Position numbers and translations under genes: made by a program. Below are positions 32,399-41,689 of a DNA stretch of 64,000 nucleotides, piece after piece. How positions within the stretch are numbered: the first letter of the stretch is position 1; each line of letters opens with the position of its first letter. This DNA comes from Nocardioides bizhenqiangii (GTDB lineage: Bacteria > Actinomycetota > Actinomycetes > Propionibacteriales > Nocardioidaceae), in NCBI RefSeq assembly GCF_034661235.1, contig NZ_CP141059.1:4401501-4465500 (forward strand). The letters run 5' to 3'. Under the pieces are notes generated by a model. The model was not told where the DNA came from. It did not search any database and worked only from the letters and a program-made list of their open reading frames with translations.

Positions 32399-33145
32399 GT
32401 GGCCGAGGTTGATTGGGACCAGTACGACGCCGCGCTGTTCGACCTCGACGGCGTGGTGACGCCCACCGCCGAGGTGCACATGCGCGCATGGGCGGCGATG
32501 TTCAACGACTTCCTGGCCGGCGTGCAGGGCCAGCCGCCGTACACGGACCAGGACTACTACGACTACGTCGACGGCAAACCGCGGTACGACGGCGTCCGGA
32601 CCTTCCTGCTGGCGCGCGGGATCACGCTCCCCGAGGGCGACCCGTCCGACCCGCCCGAGGCGGAGACCGTCGCCGGGCTCGGCAACCGCAAGAACGAGTA
32701 CTTCAACCGGGTGCTGACCGAGCAAGGGGTCCAGGCCTACCCGGGGTCGGTGCGGCTCCTCGACGTCCTCCGCGAACGGGGACTCCCGATGGCGATCGTC
32801 TCGTCATCCCGCAACGCACCGGCGGTCCTGGACGCCGCCGGGGTGACGGACTACTTCGGCACCGTCATGCATGGTGGGGTGGCCGCCGAGCGGCGCCTGG
32901 CCGGCAAGCCGGCGCCCGACACGTTCCTCGCCGCGGCTGCCGACCTGGGTGCGACCGCGGAGCGTGCGGTCGTGCTGGAGGACGCCATCAGCGGCGTCCA
33001 GGCCGGCGCCGCCGGCGACTTCGCCCTCGTGGTCGGCGTCGACCGCGGCGCCGGCCCCGCCGCCCTCACCGAGGCGGGGGCCGATGTCGTCGTCGCCGAC
33101 CTCGCCGAGTTGCTCCCCGACGACCAGGAGGAGGTGGTGGAATGA
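32399..33145 (+). CDS. HAD hydrolase, beta-phosphoglucomutase type
   Basis: 248 aa from GTG 32399, supported by TAGGCT ending 7 bases earlier; a TTG at 32393 would add two residues. Nucleophile motif FDLDGVVTPT, catalytic Asp pair DLDG, motif II SSSRN, motif III GKPAP, motif IV LEDAISG. In the beta-phosphoglucomutase group it would turn beta-glucose-1-phosphate into glucose-6-phosphate. It overlaps the GH65 gene by ATGA, the same order as mycobacterial Rv3400-Rv3401. Confidence 0.92.
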   Translation: MAEVDWDQYDAALFDLDGVVTPTAEVHMRAWAAMFNDFLAGVQGQPPYTDQDYYDYVDGKPRYDGVRTFLLARGITLPEGDPSDPPEAETVAGLGNRKNEYFNRVLTEQGVQAYPGSVRLLDVLRERGLPMAIVSSSRNAPAVLDAAGVTDYFGTVMHGGVAAERRLAGKPAPDTFLAAAADLGATAERAVVLEDAISGVQAGAAGDFALVVGVDRGAGPAALTEAGADVVVADLAELLPDDQEEVVE

Positions 33146-35667
33146 GTGCGCACCACCGGTCCGACGGCCCGTCCCACGTCGCGCCCCCCGTCGCCGACCC
33201 GCTCGACCGCAGCCGGTTCCCCACCGACGCGTGGCGCCTCGTCGAGACGCGGTTCGAGGGCGACGACGTGGGCACCACCGAGTCGCTGTTCGCGGTCGGC
33301 AACGGCTATCTCGGCATGCGGGGCAACTACTCCGAGAGCCGCGACGCCCACGTCGACGGCACCTACATCAACGGCTTCCACGAGACCTGGCCGATCCTCC
33401 ACGCGGAGGAGGCCTACGGCTTCGCCAGGATCGGGCAGACCATCGTCAACGCCCCCGACGCCAAGGTCATCCGGCTGTACGTCGACGACGAGCCGCTGCA
33501 CATGTCGATGGCGGACCTCCTGGAGTACGAGCGGGCGCTCGACTTCCGCAGCGGCCAGCTCACGCGGGAGCTGATCTGGCGCACTCCGGGCGGCAAGGAG
33601 GTCCGGGTCCGCAGCACCCGGATGGTGCCCCTGGCGCAACGGCACCTCGCGGTGCTCACCTTCGAGGTCACCTTGCTCGACCAGAAGGCGTCGGTGGCGA
33701 TCTCGTCCCAGCTGATCAACCGGCAGGACGTCGCGGCCGAGATGATCCTCGCCACCGAGACGGGCGCGCCCGACCCACGCAAGGCCGATCGGTTCGAACG
33801 CCGGGTGCTCGAGCCGGTCCTGCACTCCGCCGACGAGGAGACCGGTCGCCTCTCCCTGGGCTACCGCGCGGCCGAGAGCGGGATGACGATCGGGGTCGTC
33901 GCCGACCACGAGCTGCAGACGGCATCGCCGTGCTCGATGCGGGTGCAGGCCGAGGAGGACATGGCCAAGGTGATCTACCAGATCGCGGCCGAGCCCGGCG
34001 TACCGATCAAGCTCACCAAGCTCGTGAGCTACCACACCGCGGCTTCCGTCCCCCCGCGTGAGCTGATCGACCGCTGCGAGCGCACCCTGTCCCGCACCCA
34101 CGAGCAGGGCGTGGAGCACCAGTTCGCCGAGCAGCGGCAGTGGCTCGACGACTTCTGGGCCCGCTGCGACGTGGAGATCCCCGGCCACCCGAAGCTGCAG
34201 CAAGCGGTGCGCTGGAACTTGTTCGCGCTCTGCCAGGCCGCCGCGCGCGCCGAGGGTCAGGGCATCGCGGCGAAGGGCGTCACCGGGTCCGGCTACGGCG
34301 GTCACTATTTCTGGGACACCGAGATCTATGTGATGCCGTTCCTGACCTACACGATGCCCTGGGCCGCGCGGAACGCGCTCCGGTTCCGATACTCGTTGCT
34401 CAAGTCCGCACGGTCCCGGGCGCACGAGCTCTCCCAGCGCGGGGCCCTCTTCCCGTGGCGCACCATCAACGGCCACGAGGCCTCGGCCTATTACGCCGCC
34501 GGCACGGCGCAGTACCACATCGACGCCGACATCGCCTACGCGCTGAGCAAGTACGTCGGCGCTACCGGTGACGACGACTTCCTCACCCGCGGGGCGATCG
34601 ACATCTTCGTCGAGACGGCCCGGTTGTGGGCGGACCTCGGGTTCTGGCGCGACGAGAACCGGCGTACCTTCCACATCCACGGCGTCACCGGTCCGGACGA
34701 GTACACGACCGTCGTCAACGACAACCTCTACACGAACGTGCTCGCGCGCTTCAACCTGCGCCGGGCGGCGAAGGCGGTCTGGCGGCTCGAGCGCGACGAC
34801 CCCGACGCGTTCGCCGAGCTGGTCCGCCGTACCGGGCTGGACCGGGACGAGCCGATCGAGTGGTCCGAGTGCTCGGACGCGATGTTCATCCCCTACGACG
34901 AGTTCCTCGGCATCCACCCGCAGGACGCGCACTTCCTCGAGCGGGAGATGTGGGACCTGGAGCACACACCGCTGGAGAAGCGGCCGCTCCTCCTCTACTA
35001 CCACCCGTTGGTGATCTACCGGTTCCAGGTGCTCAAGCAAGCCGACGTGGTGCTCGCGCTGTTCCTCCAGGGCGAGGAGTTCTCCGCGGAGCAGAAGCGG
35101 GCGGACTTCGACTACTACGACCCGATCACGACTGGCGACTCGACGCTGTCGGCGGTGGTGCAGTCGATCATCGCGGCCGAGGTCGGGTACGCCGACCTCG
35201 CCCTCCGCTACTTCCTCGCGGCTCTCTTCGTCGACCTCGACGACCGCCACAACAACACTTCCGACGGGGTGCACGTCGCCTCGACCGGCGGCGTGTGGAG
35301 CGCCCTCGTCAGCGGCTTCGGCGGTTTCCGTGACTGCGGCGCCGACAACGGCGACGAGCAGTGGCAGATCGACCCGCGGCTGCCGTCCTCGTGGGAGGCA
35401 CTGGTCTACCGGATCACCTTGCACGGCACCCGGGTCCGGGTCACCGTCCGTACCGACGAGCTGGAGCTGTACGTCGAGGACGGCGCCGGACCGCTCACGT
35501 TCGACGTGCGCGGCGAGCAGGTCGTGGTGAAGGAGGGGCCGGCGGTCGTCGTACCCCTGGAGCACCAGGGCCCGATGCTCGTGGGCGAACCGCCGAACCC
35601 GGCCGGTATCCAGCGCGCCGACGGCACCGTGATCTCCGCGATCGTGCCGAGCGGCGACGGTGCCTAG
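33142..35667 (+). CDS. Glycoside hydrolase family 65 (disaccharide phosphorylase)
   Basis: 841 aa. The catalytic Glu520 lies in TGPDEYTTVVNDN, the family signature, and the (alpha/alpha)6 barrel follows the N-terminal beta-sandwich. It would phosphorolyse an alpha-linked glucose disaccharide (trehalose, maltose or kojibiose) to beta-glucose-1-phosphate, which the upstream HAD mutase uses. Which disaccharide cannot be told from sequence. Start ATG 33142 overlaps the previous stop; the longer open frame is a shadow. Confidence 0.95.
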   Translation: MSAHHRSDGPSHVAPPVADPLDRSRFPTDAWRLVETRFEGDDVGTTESLFAVGNGYLGMRGNYSESRDAHVDGTYINGFHETWPILHAEEAYGFARIGQTIVNAPDAKVIRLYVDDEPLHMSMADLLEYERALDFRSGQLTRELIWRTPGGKEVRVRSTRMVPLAQRHLAVLTFEVTLLDQKASVAISSQLINRQDVAAEMILATETGAPDPRKADRFERRVLEPVLHSADEETGRLSLGYRAAESGMTIGVVADHELQTASPCSMRVQAEEDMAKVIYQIAAEPGVPIKLTKLVSYHTAASVPPRELIDRCERTLSRTHEQGVEHQFAEQRQWLDDFWARCDVEIPGHPKLQQAVRWNLFALCQAAARAEGQGIAAKGVTGSGYGGHYFWDTEIYVMPFLTYTMPWAARNALRFRYSLLKSARSRAHELSQRGALFPWRTINGHEASAYYAAGTAQYHIDADIAYALSKYVGATGDDDFLTRGAIDIFVETARLWADLGFWRDENRRTFHIHGVTGPDEYTTVVNDNLYTNVLARFNLRRAAKAVWRLERDDPDAFAELVRRTGLDRDEPIEWSECSDAMFIPYDEFLGIHPQDAHFLEREMWDLEHTPLEKRPLLLYYHPLVIYRFQVLKQADVVLALFLQGEEFSAEQKRADFDYYDPITTGDSTLSAVVQSIIAAEVGYADLALRYFLAALFVDLDDRHNNTSDGVHVASTGGVWSALVSGFGGFRDCGADNGDEQWQIDPRLPSSWEALVYRITLHGTRVRVTVRTDELELYVEDGAGPLTFDVRGEQVVVKEGPAVVVPLEHQGPMLVGEPPNPAGIQRADGTVISAIVPSGDGA

Positions 35668-35676
35668 ATGTAGCCG

Positions 35677-36147
35677 TCAGCGCACCGGGTGGTGGCTGGT
35701 GATGGAGATGCGGTTGAAGGCGTTCATGTTGACCGCGGCCCAGGCGACCACGGCGTAGGCCGCGTCGCCGAGCACCCGGCGCGCGACGTCCTCCACCTCC
35801 CCGCGCACGGCGGGCGCGGGGATCCGGGTGATGCACTCGGCCAGCTCGAGCGCCGCGCTCTCGGTGTCGTCGAAGAGGTCGGTCTCCTGCCAGTCCTGGA
35901 GCACGGCGAGCCGCCGCGGATCCTCGCCCAGCCGGATCGCCTTGCTGTGGTGGATGTCGAGGCAGTAGGCGCAACCGTTGATCTGCGAGATCCGGAGGTT
36001 GACCAGCTCCAGTAGCCGCTCGCTGATGCCCGCCTCGCCCGCCGCCGCCACGATCTTCTTGGAGACGCCGGACATCGCGGCGAAGATGTCGGGCTCGGCC
36101 TTGTCGAGGTAGAGCGGTCCGTCGGGCACGCCGGTCGTCTGACTCAT
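35677..36147 (-). CDS. Carboxymuconolactone decarboxylase-fold protein, AhpD-like
   Basis: 156 aa. Carries the AhpD redox motif C-A-Y-C-L-D-I-H-H (two Cys in C-x-x-C followed by His), consistent with a peroxidase/thiol-redox role rather than lactone decarboxylation. The usual helical fold follows. It opposes the GH65 gene with a 9-bp gap, and is 9 bp from the next gene upstream, so it may form an operon with YhhN at 36157. Confidence 0.92.
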   Translation of the reverse strand: MSQTTGVPDGPLYLDKAEPDIFAAMSGVSKKIVAAAGEAGISERLLELVNLRISQINGCAYCLDIHHSKAIRLGEDPRRLAVLQDWQETDLFDDTESAALELAECITRIPAPAVRGEVEDVARRVLGDAAYAVVAWAAVNMNAFNRISITSHHPVR

Positions 36148-36156
36148 GGGGGGAGC

Positions 36157-36831
36157 CTAGGCGAGGCGGGCAGCGCCCTCGCTGATCAAGAACTGGGCGG
36201 CCGTGTACGTCGCCATCACGCCCCCCTCGACCAGTGGACTCGGGTCGTCGAGCACGAACTTCCGCATGCCGAGCGTCGCGTCGGACGCGAGGAAGGTGAG
36301 CGCGCCGGCCGCGACCAGCCGGCGGCCCGCCGGCGATTGCGCGCGGTCGAGCCGGGTCGCCGCGACCGCCATCGACGTCAGCAGCACGGAGTACGCCGCC
36401 ACCACCTTCGCGACCCCGTCCTTGCGCGCGTCCCACGCCATCGCCGGCGCGGTCGCGGCCCACAGTGCGGCGAGCGCACGAGCGCGGGGGTCCTCGGTCA
36501 GGCGCGGCTGGTCACGGCGCCGCGGCGCGAACGCCGCGACGTAGGCGAGGTGGCCGACGCCGAACCCCGCTGTCCCTATGACGAACGGCTTCCTCTGCTC
36601 GCTGAGCAGTGCGACGTCACCGAACCAGCCGCCGGCCTGCGCCGCGAGCACGGGGAGGCGGGCGGTCGACGAGCCGGGGGTCGCGGCGAGGGACGCCGAC
36701 AGCAACGGCATCAGCAGCGGCTTGGTCAGGAACCGCGTCCGGTGCGCCATCGGCCGGGTCGAGGCCGACAGCGCGGTGTCAATCGCGGCGACAGCGCCGT
36801 ACGCCATCTTGAGCCGGGTGGCGAGGTTCAT
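36157..36831 (-). CDS. YhhN-family membrane protein (lysoplasmalogenase-like)
   Basis: 224 aa with about eight short hydrophobic segments. YhhN/TMEM86 hallmarks: TKPLLMPLLSAS near 36, AGGWFGDVALL near 66, FVIGTAGFGVGHLAYVAAF, and SDATLGMRKF near 190. The family cleaves the vinyl ether of lysoplasmalogens in animals; the bacterial function is less clear. It is upstream of the AhpD-like gene in the same direction. Confidence 0.88.
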   Translation of the reverse strand: MNLATRLKMAYGAVAAIDTALSASTRPMAHRTRFLTKPLLMPLLSASLAATPGSSTARLPVLAAQAGGWFGDVALLSEQRKPFVIGTAGFGVGHLAYVAAFAPRRRDQPRLTEDPRARALAALWAATAPAMAWDARKDGVAKVVAAYSVLLTSMAVAATRLDRAQSPAGRRLVAAGALTFLASDATLGMRKFVLDDPSPLVEGGVMATYTAAQFLISEGAARLA

Positions 36832-36865
36832 GTCCGGACGCTAGCGCCTGCGGCCGGTCGGCCCG

Positions 36866-37822
36866 TCACCGCTCCACCGCCGCGATGTGCACGAGCGCGT
36901 CGCCGGCATTGACGATCGGCGCCCGGGTCAGGCCGATGACGATGCCGGACCGGTCCGCCCTGACCAGGCGCACCCGCTTGCCGAAGGTGTCGGAGAGACC
37001 GCCCAGCCGTTCGCCGGTCTCGACGAAGGCACCCAGCCTGGTCTCGAGGTTGAGGATGCCGGTGCCCCGCGCGCGGACCCAGCCGCTGCTCCGCGACTCC
37101 AGGCTCGGGGGGAGCTCGTTGGGGGGATCGGGTTCGATCATGTCGAGGAAGGCGAGCACCCTGCGGATGCCGGCGACCCCGGTGGCGATCGACTCGTCGT
37201 CGAACCGCAGTGCCTCGCCTGCCTCGTAGAGCAGCACCTTGGCGCCGACCTCGACCGCAGCCTGTCGCAGGGAGCCGTCGCGGACCCGGGCGTGGACCAT
37301 GACCGGGGCGCCGAACGCCTCGGCCAGCTCGCGAGTGCGCCGGTCGTCGAGGTCGCCGCGGACCTGCGGGAGGTTGGCCCGCTTGTCCGCCGCCGTGTGC
37401 ACGTCGACGCCGACCTCGCACTTCGCGACCACCTCGGTCATGAAGAGGTGCGCGATCCGGCTGGCCAGGGAGCCGCGCGGGGAACCGGGGAACATCCGGT
37501 TGAGGTCGCGCCGGTCCGGGAGGTAGCGGTCGCCCGCCATGAAGCCGAGCACGTTGACGACCGGTACGGCGACCAGCGTCCCGCGGAACTCCTTCGGCTT
37601 CAGGGTCGCGATCAGCTCGCGGATCACCTCGACCCCGATCACCTCGTCGCCGTGGATCGCGCCGCTCACCCACACGACCGGACCGGGCTCGCGTCCGTGG
37701 ACGACCCGCACGGGGAGGCTGACGTCGCCACCGGTGACGAGCCGGGTGATCGGCAGCTCGACGTCGCGGGCGGCACCAGCGCGCACCCGGACGTTGCCGA
37801 TGGCGAAGGACTCGCGCGCCAT
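36866..37822 (-). CDS. AstE/aspartoacylase-like zinc deacylase
   Basis: 318 aa from ATG 37822, which overlaps the upstream stop codon (TGATG). Zinc ligands: His and Glu in SGAIHGDEVIGVEVI, third His in DVHTAAD. The core is M14-like, as in succinylglutamate desuccinylase and aspartoacylase. The C-terminal beta domain (ILNLETRLGAFVETG...) is an extra part of the superfamily. It is cotranscribed with the RimB-like protease and divergent from the RimK-like ligase, so it may hydrolyse what the ligase attaches; the substrate is unknown. Confidence 0.9.
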   Translation of the reverse strand: MARESFAIGNVRVRAGAARDVELPITRLVTGGDVSLPVRVVHGREPGPVVWVSGAIHGDEVIGVEVIRELIATLKPKEFRGTLVAVPVVNVLGFMAGDRYLPDRRDLNRMFPGSPRGSLASRIAHLFMTEVVAKCEVGVDVHTAADKRANLPQVRGDLDDRRTRELAEAFGAPVMVHARVRDGSLRQAAVEVGAKVLLYEAGEALRFDDESIATGVAGIRRVLAFLDMIEPDPPNELPPSLESRSSGWVRARGTGILNLETRLGAFVETGERLGGLSDTFGKRVRLVRADRSGIVIGLTRAPIVNAGDALVHIAAVER

Positions 37823-38325
37823 CAGGCCGACGTCCCTTCGTCGGCCTTCCCGCGGTTGCGGCGCCGGACGATCTTCTCGGGCCGCCCGCCCATGTAGGAC
37901 CGACCGGGGTCGACGACGAACCCCTGCCGCAACGCCTCGCGCCCGATCAGCAGCCGGAAGCCCATCTCGTCGCGCCGGGTCAGCGTGACCTCCGTGGTGA
38001 CGCGGCGCAGGCCGATCCGGACGGCGACGAGGACGACGTACCGCTCCTGGACGTGGCCGGACGAGCTGCGCACGTGCCGTACGTCGTGCACCGGCAGCGC
38101 AGCGGTCACCGCGTCCTCGGCGTTGCCTTGCCAGGGGTGGATGGAGAACCGGACCCATGCCTGGCCGTCCCGATCGATCTCCTCGATGTCGAACGCGTGG
38201 AGGGCGGAGGTCCGGGCACCGGTGTCGAGCTTGGCCTTGATCCAGTCGACGCCGAGGTCCGGCAGACTCACCCACTCGCGCCAACCCGCGACGCTGGTTA
38301 GATGGGATCTCGGCACGACCCCCAT
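37822..38325 (-). CDS. RimB-like Zn-protease-family protein (ATP-dependent zinc protease family)
   Basis: 167 aa from ATG 38325. It has the conserved KLDTGARTSALHA segment near residue 32 (D-T-G-A resembles retropepsin-type aspartyl proteases), a WVRFSIHPW strand and LLIGREAL. In Pseudomonas the RimB member acts with RimK on glutamylated S6. The start is uncertain: a GTG a few codons on is possible, and an upstream frame to 38394 crosses the rimK-side promoter. It is divergent from rimK by 41 bp. Confidence 0.85.
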   Translation of the reverse strand: MGVVPRSHLTSVAGWREWVSLPDLGVDWIKAKLDTGARTSALHAFDIEEIDRDGQAWVRFSIHPWQGNAEDAVTAALPVHDVRHVRSSSGHVQERYVVLVAVRIGLRRVTTEVTLTRRDEMGFRLLIGREALRQGFVVDPGRSYMGGRPEKIVRRRNRGKADEGTSA

Positions 38326-38366
38326 CCAAGCAGGCCGGTCCTCTGAAGCTCGACGAGGCGGCGTGC

Positions 38367-39593
38367 ATGTCCGTTCCTCCGACCGATCAGGCACCCGACG
38401 TGAAGCTGGCGATCCTCTCGCGCGCCCCCCGGAGCTACAGCACGCAGCGGCTGCGCACCGCTGCCCTCGACCGCGGACACGCGGTGAAGGTGCTCAACAC
38501 GCTGCGCTTCGGCATCGACCTGTCCGGCGACGAGCCGGACCTGCAGTTCCGCGGCCGGCAGCTCTCGACGTACGACGCGGTGCTGCCGCGGATCGGCAAC
38601 TCGATCACCTACTACGGCACCGCCGTGGTGCGGCAGTTCGAGCAGATGAGCGTCTACACGCCCAACACCGCGGGCGGGATCACCAACTCGCGCGACAAGC
38701 TGCGCGCGACCCAGATCCTGTCGCGTCACGGTGTCGCGATGCCGCCGACCACGTTCGTGCAGGACCGCGCCGACGTGATCCCCGCGATCGAGCGGGTCGG
38801 CGGTGCGCCGGTGGTGATCAAGCTGCTCGAGGGCACGCAGGGGATCGGCGTCATCCTGGCGCCGACGATCAAGGTCGCCGAGGCGATCATCGAGACCCTC
38901 CAGAGCACCCGGCAGAACGTGCTGATCCAGTCGTTCGTCAAGGAGAGCAAGGGCCGCGACATCCGGGCCCTGGTGGTGGGCGACCGGGTGGTCGCCGCGA
39001 TGCGTCGTACCGCCAAGGGCGACGAGTTCCGCTCCAACGTCCACCGCGGCGGCAGCGTCGAGAAGGTCGACATCACCCCGGAGTTCGAGCACGTCGCCGT
39101 CCGAGCGGCGCAGATCATGGGGCTCAAGGTCGCCGGTGTGGACATGCTGGAGGGCAAGAAGGGCCCGCTGGTGATGGAGGTCAACTCCTCCCCCGGCCTG
39201 GAGGGCATCGAGGAGGCCACCAAGCTCGACGTGGCCGGCGCGATCATCGACTACATCGACAACCAGGTCGCCTTCCCGCACATCGACGTGCGCGAGCGGC
39301 TCAGCGTCTCGACCGGGTACGGCGTCGCCGAGCTCCTCGTCAACGGCGATCCCGAGCTGATCGGCAAGCGCCTCGGTGACTCCGGGCTCGACGAGCGCGA
39401 CATCACCGTCCTCACCCTGCACCGCGGGGTGCAGGTGATCCCGAACCCGCGACCGCGGCACGTCCTCGAGGACGGCGACCGGCTGCTGTGCTGGGGCAAG
39501 CTCGAGGAGATGCGGTCGATGATCCCCGAGCGGCCGAAGCGCCGCTCGCGGGTCAAGAAGCTGCCGAAGCAACCGATCCACGACGTCGGCTGA
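38367..39593 (+). CDS. RimK-type ATP-grasp ligase fused to an RCK_C (TrkA-C) domain
   Basis: 408 aa, longer than RimK (about 300). The ATP-grasp part fits RimK: KLLEGTQGIGVILA, DIRALVVGDRVVAAMRR, VAGVDMLEGKKGPLVMEVNSSPGLEGIE. From about 311 a second domain starts (SVSTGYGVAELLVNGDPELIG...VIPNPRPRHVLEDGDRLLCWG), which has the RCK_C/TrkA-C pattern found on K+ channel and transporter subunits and as a nucleotide-binding regulator. It would add glutamate or other amino acids to a protein or metabolite. The RimB-like and AstE-like genes are divergent, 41 bp away. Confidence 0.9.
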   Translation: MSVPPTDQAPDVKLAILSRAPRSYSTQRLRTAALDRGHAVKVLNTLRFGIDLSGDEPDLQFRGRQLSTYDAVLPRIGNSITYYGTAVVRQFEQMSVYTPNTAGGITNSRDKLRATQILSRHGVAMPPTTFVQDRADVIPAIERVGGAPVVIKLLEGTQGIGVILAPTIKVAEAIIETLQSTRQNVLIQSFVKESKGRDIRALVVGDRVVAAMRRTAKGDEFRSNVHRGGSVEKVDITPEFEHVAVRAAQIMGLKVAGVDMLEGKKGPLVMEVNSSPGLEGIEEATKLDVAGAIIDYIDNQVAFPHIDVRERLSVSTGYGVAELLVNGDPELIGKRLGDSGLDERDITVLTLHRGVQVIPNPRPRHVLEDGDRLLCWGKLEEMRSMIPERPKRRSRVKKLPKQPIHDVG

Positions 39594-39663
39594 GACTGAT
39601 CTCACTCGTCAATCGGCGAGATCGTTTCGGTCCCGCGGGCTCGGCAGGCGTTGACTGTGCCGG

Positions 39664-40896
39664 GTGCCCCCTCAGCTGATCGGCGCCGACGAGCCGTCGG
39701 CACCGCCGTCCGACGTCTCGGTACGGCGGCGCTGGGCCATGCTCGCCGTCGGTACGGCGGCGCAGGCATCCTCCGCCACGATGGTGCACGGTCCGGCGTT
39801 CCTGATCCCGGTGCTGCACACCCGCGCGGGGATGACGCTCGCAGAGGCGGGACTGGTCGCCGCGGCGCCGATGGCCGGCCTGATGTGCACCCTGGTGGCG
39901 TGGGGCCTGGTCGTCGACCGGCGAGGTGAGCGGTTCGCCCTGCTGGCCGGGATCAGCGGGGTCGTCGCCGCCGGCCTCGCCGCGGTGCTCGTCGACGGCG
40001 TGTGGCTGGTCGCCGCCGCGCTCTTCCTGGCCGGCGCCTCGTCGTCGGCGACGAACGCCGCCTCCGGCCGGATCGTGGTCGGCTGGTTCCCGCCGGAGCG
40101 GCGCGGGCTTGCGATGGGCATCCGCCAGTGCGCGCAGCCGCTCGGCGTCGGACTCGGCGCCCTCACCATGGCGTTCCTCGCCGACGCCCACGGCATCGCC
40201 GCCGCGCTGTGGGTCCCGCTGGTCGCCGCGGCGGTCGCGCTGGTGCTCGTCGCGCTCCTCGTGATCGACCCGCCGCGACCGCCGGCCGCCGAGCGGACCG
40301 GGGCGCCGAACCCCTATCGTGCCGACCGCTACCTGGCCAGGATCCACTCCACGTCGATGCTGCTCGTCGTGCCGCAGTTCGTCGTGTGGACGTTCGGCCT
40401 GACCTGGCTGGTCGACGAGCTCGGGTGGGCCGCGGGCTTCGCGGGCATCGTGATCGCCGGCACCCAGCTGATCGGCGCGGTGGGGCGGATCGGTGCCGGT
40501 CACCTGTCCGACCTGGTCCGCAGCCGGACCCGGCCGATGCAGTGGATCGCCTGGGGCGCCGCCGGGACCATGCTGGCGCTCGGCGCCGCGGCATCGGGCT
40601 CGGGACCGGCGGTCGTCGCGCTCGCCGTACTCCTCCTCGTGGTGGCCTCCGCCGTCACCGTCGCCGACAACGGCCTCGCCTATGCCGCCGTCGCCGAGCG
40701 GGCCGGCGCGTTCTGGTCCGGCCGCGCGCTCGGCATCCAGAACACCGGCCAGTACGTCGTCGCCGCGGCCGTCCCTCCCGTCGCCGGCCTGGTGATCACG
40801 GCGTGGGGGTACGGCGCCGCCTTCGCGTTGGCCGCGGGGTTCGGGCTCGTCGCGGCCGCTGCGGTGCCCGTCGCGCAGGAGTGGGCGCCGAGCTGA
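39664..40896 (+). CDS. MFS transporter (nitrate/sugar-type uptake or export)
   Basis: 410 aa from GTG 39664, 12 membrane segments with the MFS loop GLVVDRRGERFALLAG between TM2 and TM3 and LSDLVRSRTRP after TM8. No closer subfamily can be named from sequence. The gene stands alone; the upstream neighbour rimK ends 70 bp before it. Confidence 0.88.
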   Translation: MPPQLIGADEPSAPPSDVSVRRRWAMLAVGTAAQASSATMVHGPAFLIPVLHTRAGMTLAEAGLVAAAPMAGLMCTLVAWGLVVDRRGERFALLAGISGVVAAGLAAVLVDGVWLVAAALFLAGASSSATNAASGRIVVGWFPPERRGLAMGIRQCAQPLGVGLGALTMAFLADAHGIAAALWVPLVAAAVALVLVALLVIDPPRPPAAERTGAPNPYRADRYLARIHSTSMLLVVPQFVVWTFGLTWLVDELGWAAGFAGIVIAGTQLIGAVGRIGAGHLSDLVRSRTRPMQWIAWGAAGTMLALGAAASGSGPAVVALAVLLLVVASAVTVADNGLAYAAVAERAGAFWSGRALGIQNTGQYVVAAAVPPVAGLVITAWGYGAAFALAAGFGLVAAAAVPVAQEWAPS

Positions 40897-40924
40897 GGGC
40901 ATTCCCTCCATTACCTTTCGGAGT

Positions 40925-40960
40925 ATCCTTGGGTAAGGAGAGACTTGGAATGTAAGGAGA
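40925..40960. promoter_or_regulatory. Likely VapB/VapC operator region
   Basis: TCCTT-GGGT-AAGGA (40926-40939) is an inverted repeat, and GTAAGGAGA is a 9-bp direct repeat starting 19 bp apart (40933 and 40952). The second copy overlaps the ribosome site of the antitoxin gene. Antitoxins of this type autorepress by binding such repeats. Confidence 0.5.
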
Positions 40961-40966
40961 CTCCAC

Positions 40967-41245
40967 GTGCCGTCGTCGACCATGACCAGCAAGGGGCAGA
41001 TCACCATCCCGAAGGAGGTCCGCGACGACCTGGGGCTTGAGGCCGGCTCGACGGTGCTGTTCGTAAAGGTGGGAGAAGGCAGCTACCGGATGGTGGCTCG
41101 GACCGGGCGCATCCAGGACCTCGCCGGGATCCTCCAGCGGAGCGACCAGCGGCCACTCACGATCGAGGAGATCAACGAGGGCATCGCCGACGCCGCCGCC
41201 GAGAGCGGTCGGCGAGGTCTGGACGCCGACGCCGAGAGCCGATGA
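40967..41245 (+). CDS. vapB: AbrB/SpoVT-type antitoxin (VapB-like)
   Basis: 92 aa from GTG behind AAGGAG. The N-terminal swapped-hairpin motif is MTSKGQITIPKEVRDDLGLEAGSTV, which binds DNA as a dimer. The C-terminal half (LTIEEINEGIADAAAE) should bind and block the PIN toxin. The start of vapC overlaps its stop (ATGA), so both are made together. Confidence 0.93.
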   Translation: MPSSTMTSKGQITIPKEVRDDLGLEAGSTVLFVKVGEGSYRMVARTGRIQDLAGILQRSDQRPLTIEEINEGIADAAAESGRRGLDADAESR

Positions 41246-41652
41246 TCGGCATCGACACCAACGTGCTCGTGAGGTACGTCGTCCGCGACGACGAGCCGCA
41301 GTACGCCGTGGCAGCGGAAGCGCTCGAGTCCCTGACCGAGACGAGTCCCGGGTTCATTGCACAGGTCGTCCTCGCGGAGCTCTACTGGGTACTGGCCCGC
41401 AGCTACCGCTACCCGGCTGCGACCTGCCTGGCGGTGATCCGCTCACTCGTCGCCACGGCGTCCCTCGAGTTCGACGACGCCGAGGGGGTCGTGCGCGCCC
41501 TCGAGCTGGCCGAGGCCGGTGCCGACTTCGGCGACGCGCTCATCCAAGGGGCGATGGAGCTCTTCGGTGTCGTTGAGACGGTCACGTTCGATCGTGGGGC
41601 TGCTCGTGGTCTCGGATGGAGGGTGCTCGGAGGTCCCGACGAATCGCCCTAG
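41242..41652 (+). CDS. vapC: PIN-domain toxin (VapC-like RNase)
   Basis: 136 aa. Acidic residues of the PIN site: Asp5 in MIGIDTNVLVRY, Glu in VVLAELYWVL, Asp in DFGDALIQG, and Asp in VVETVTFDRGAA. It cleaves RNA, typically tRNA or rRNA, and is neutralised by the antitoxin at 40967. Confidence 0.92.
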   Translation: MIGIDTNVLVRYVVRDDEPQYAVAAEALESLTETSPGFIAQVVLAELYWVLARSYRYPAATCLAVIRSLVATASLEFDDAEGVVRALELAEAGADFGDALIQGAMELFGVVETVTFDRGAARGLGWRVLGGPDESP

Positions 41653-41689
41653 TCGAGACACGTCTTGGCATCGCCCATACGGTGGCGAC

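Noticed and set aside
32851..35565. 904-codon minus-strand open frame
   Set aside because: It is the antisense shadow of the GH65 gene, whose plus-strand product has the family catalytic motif.
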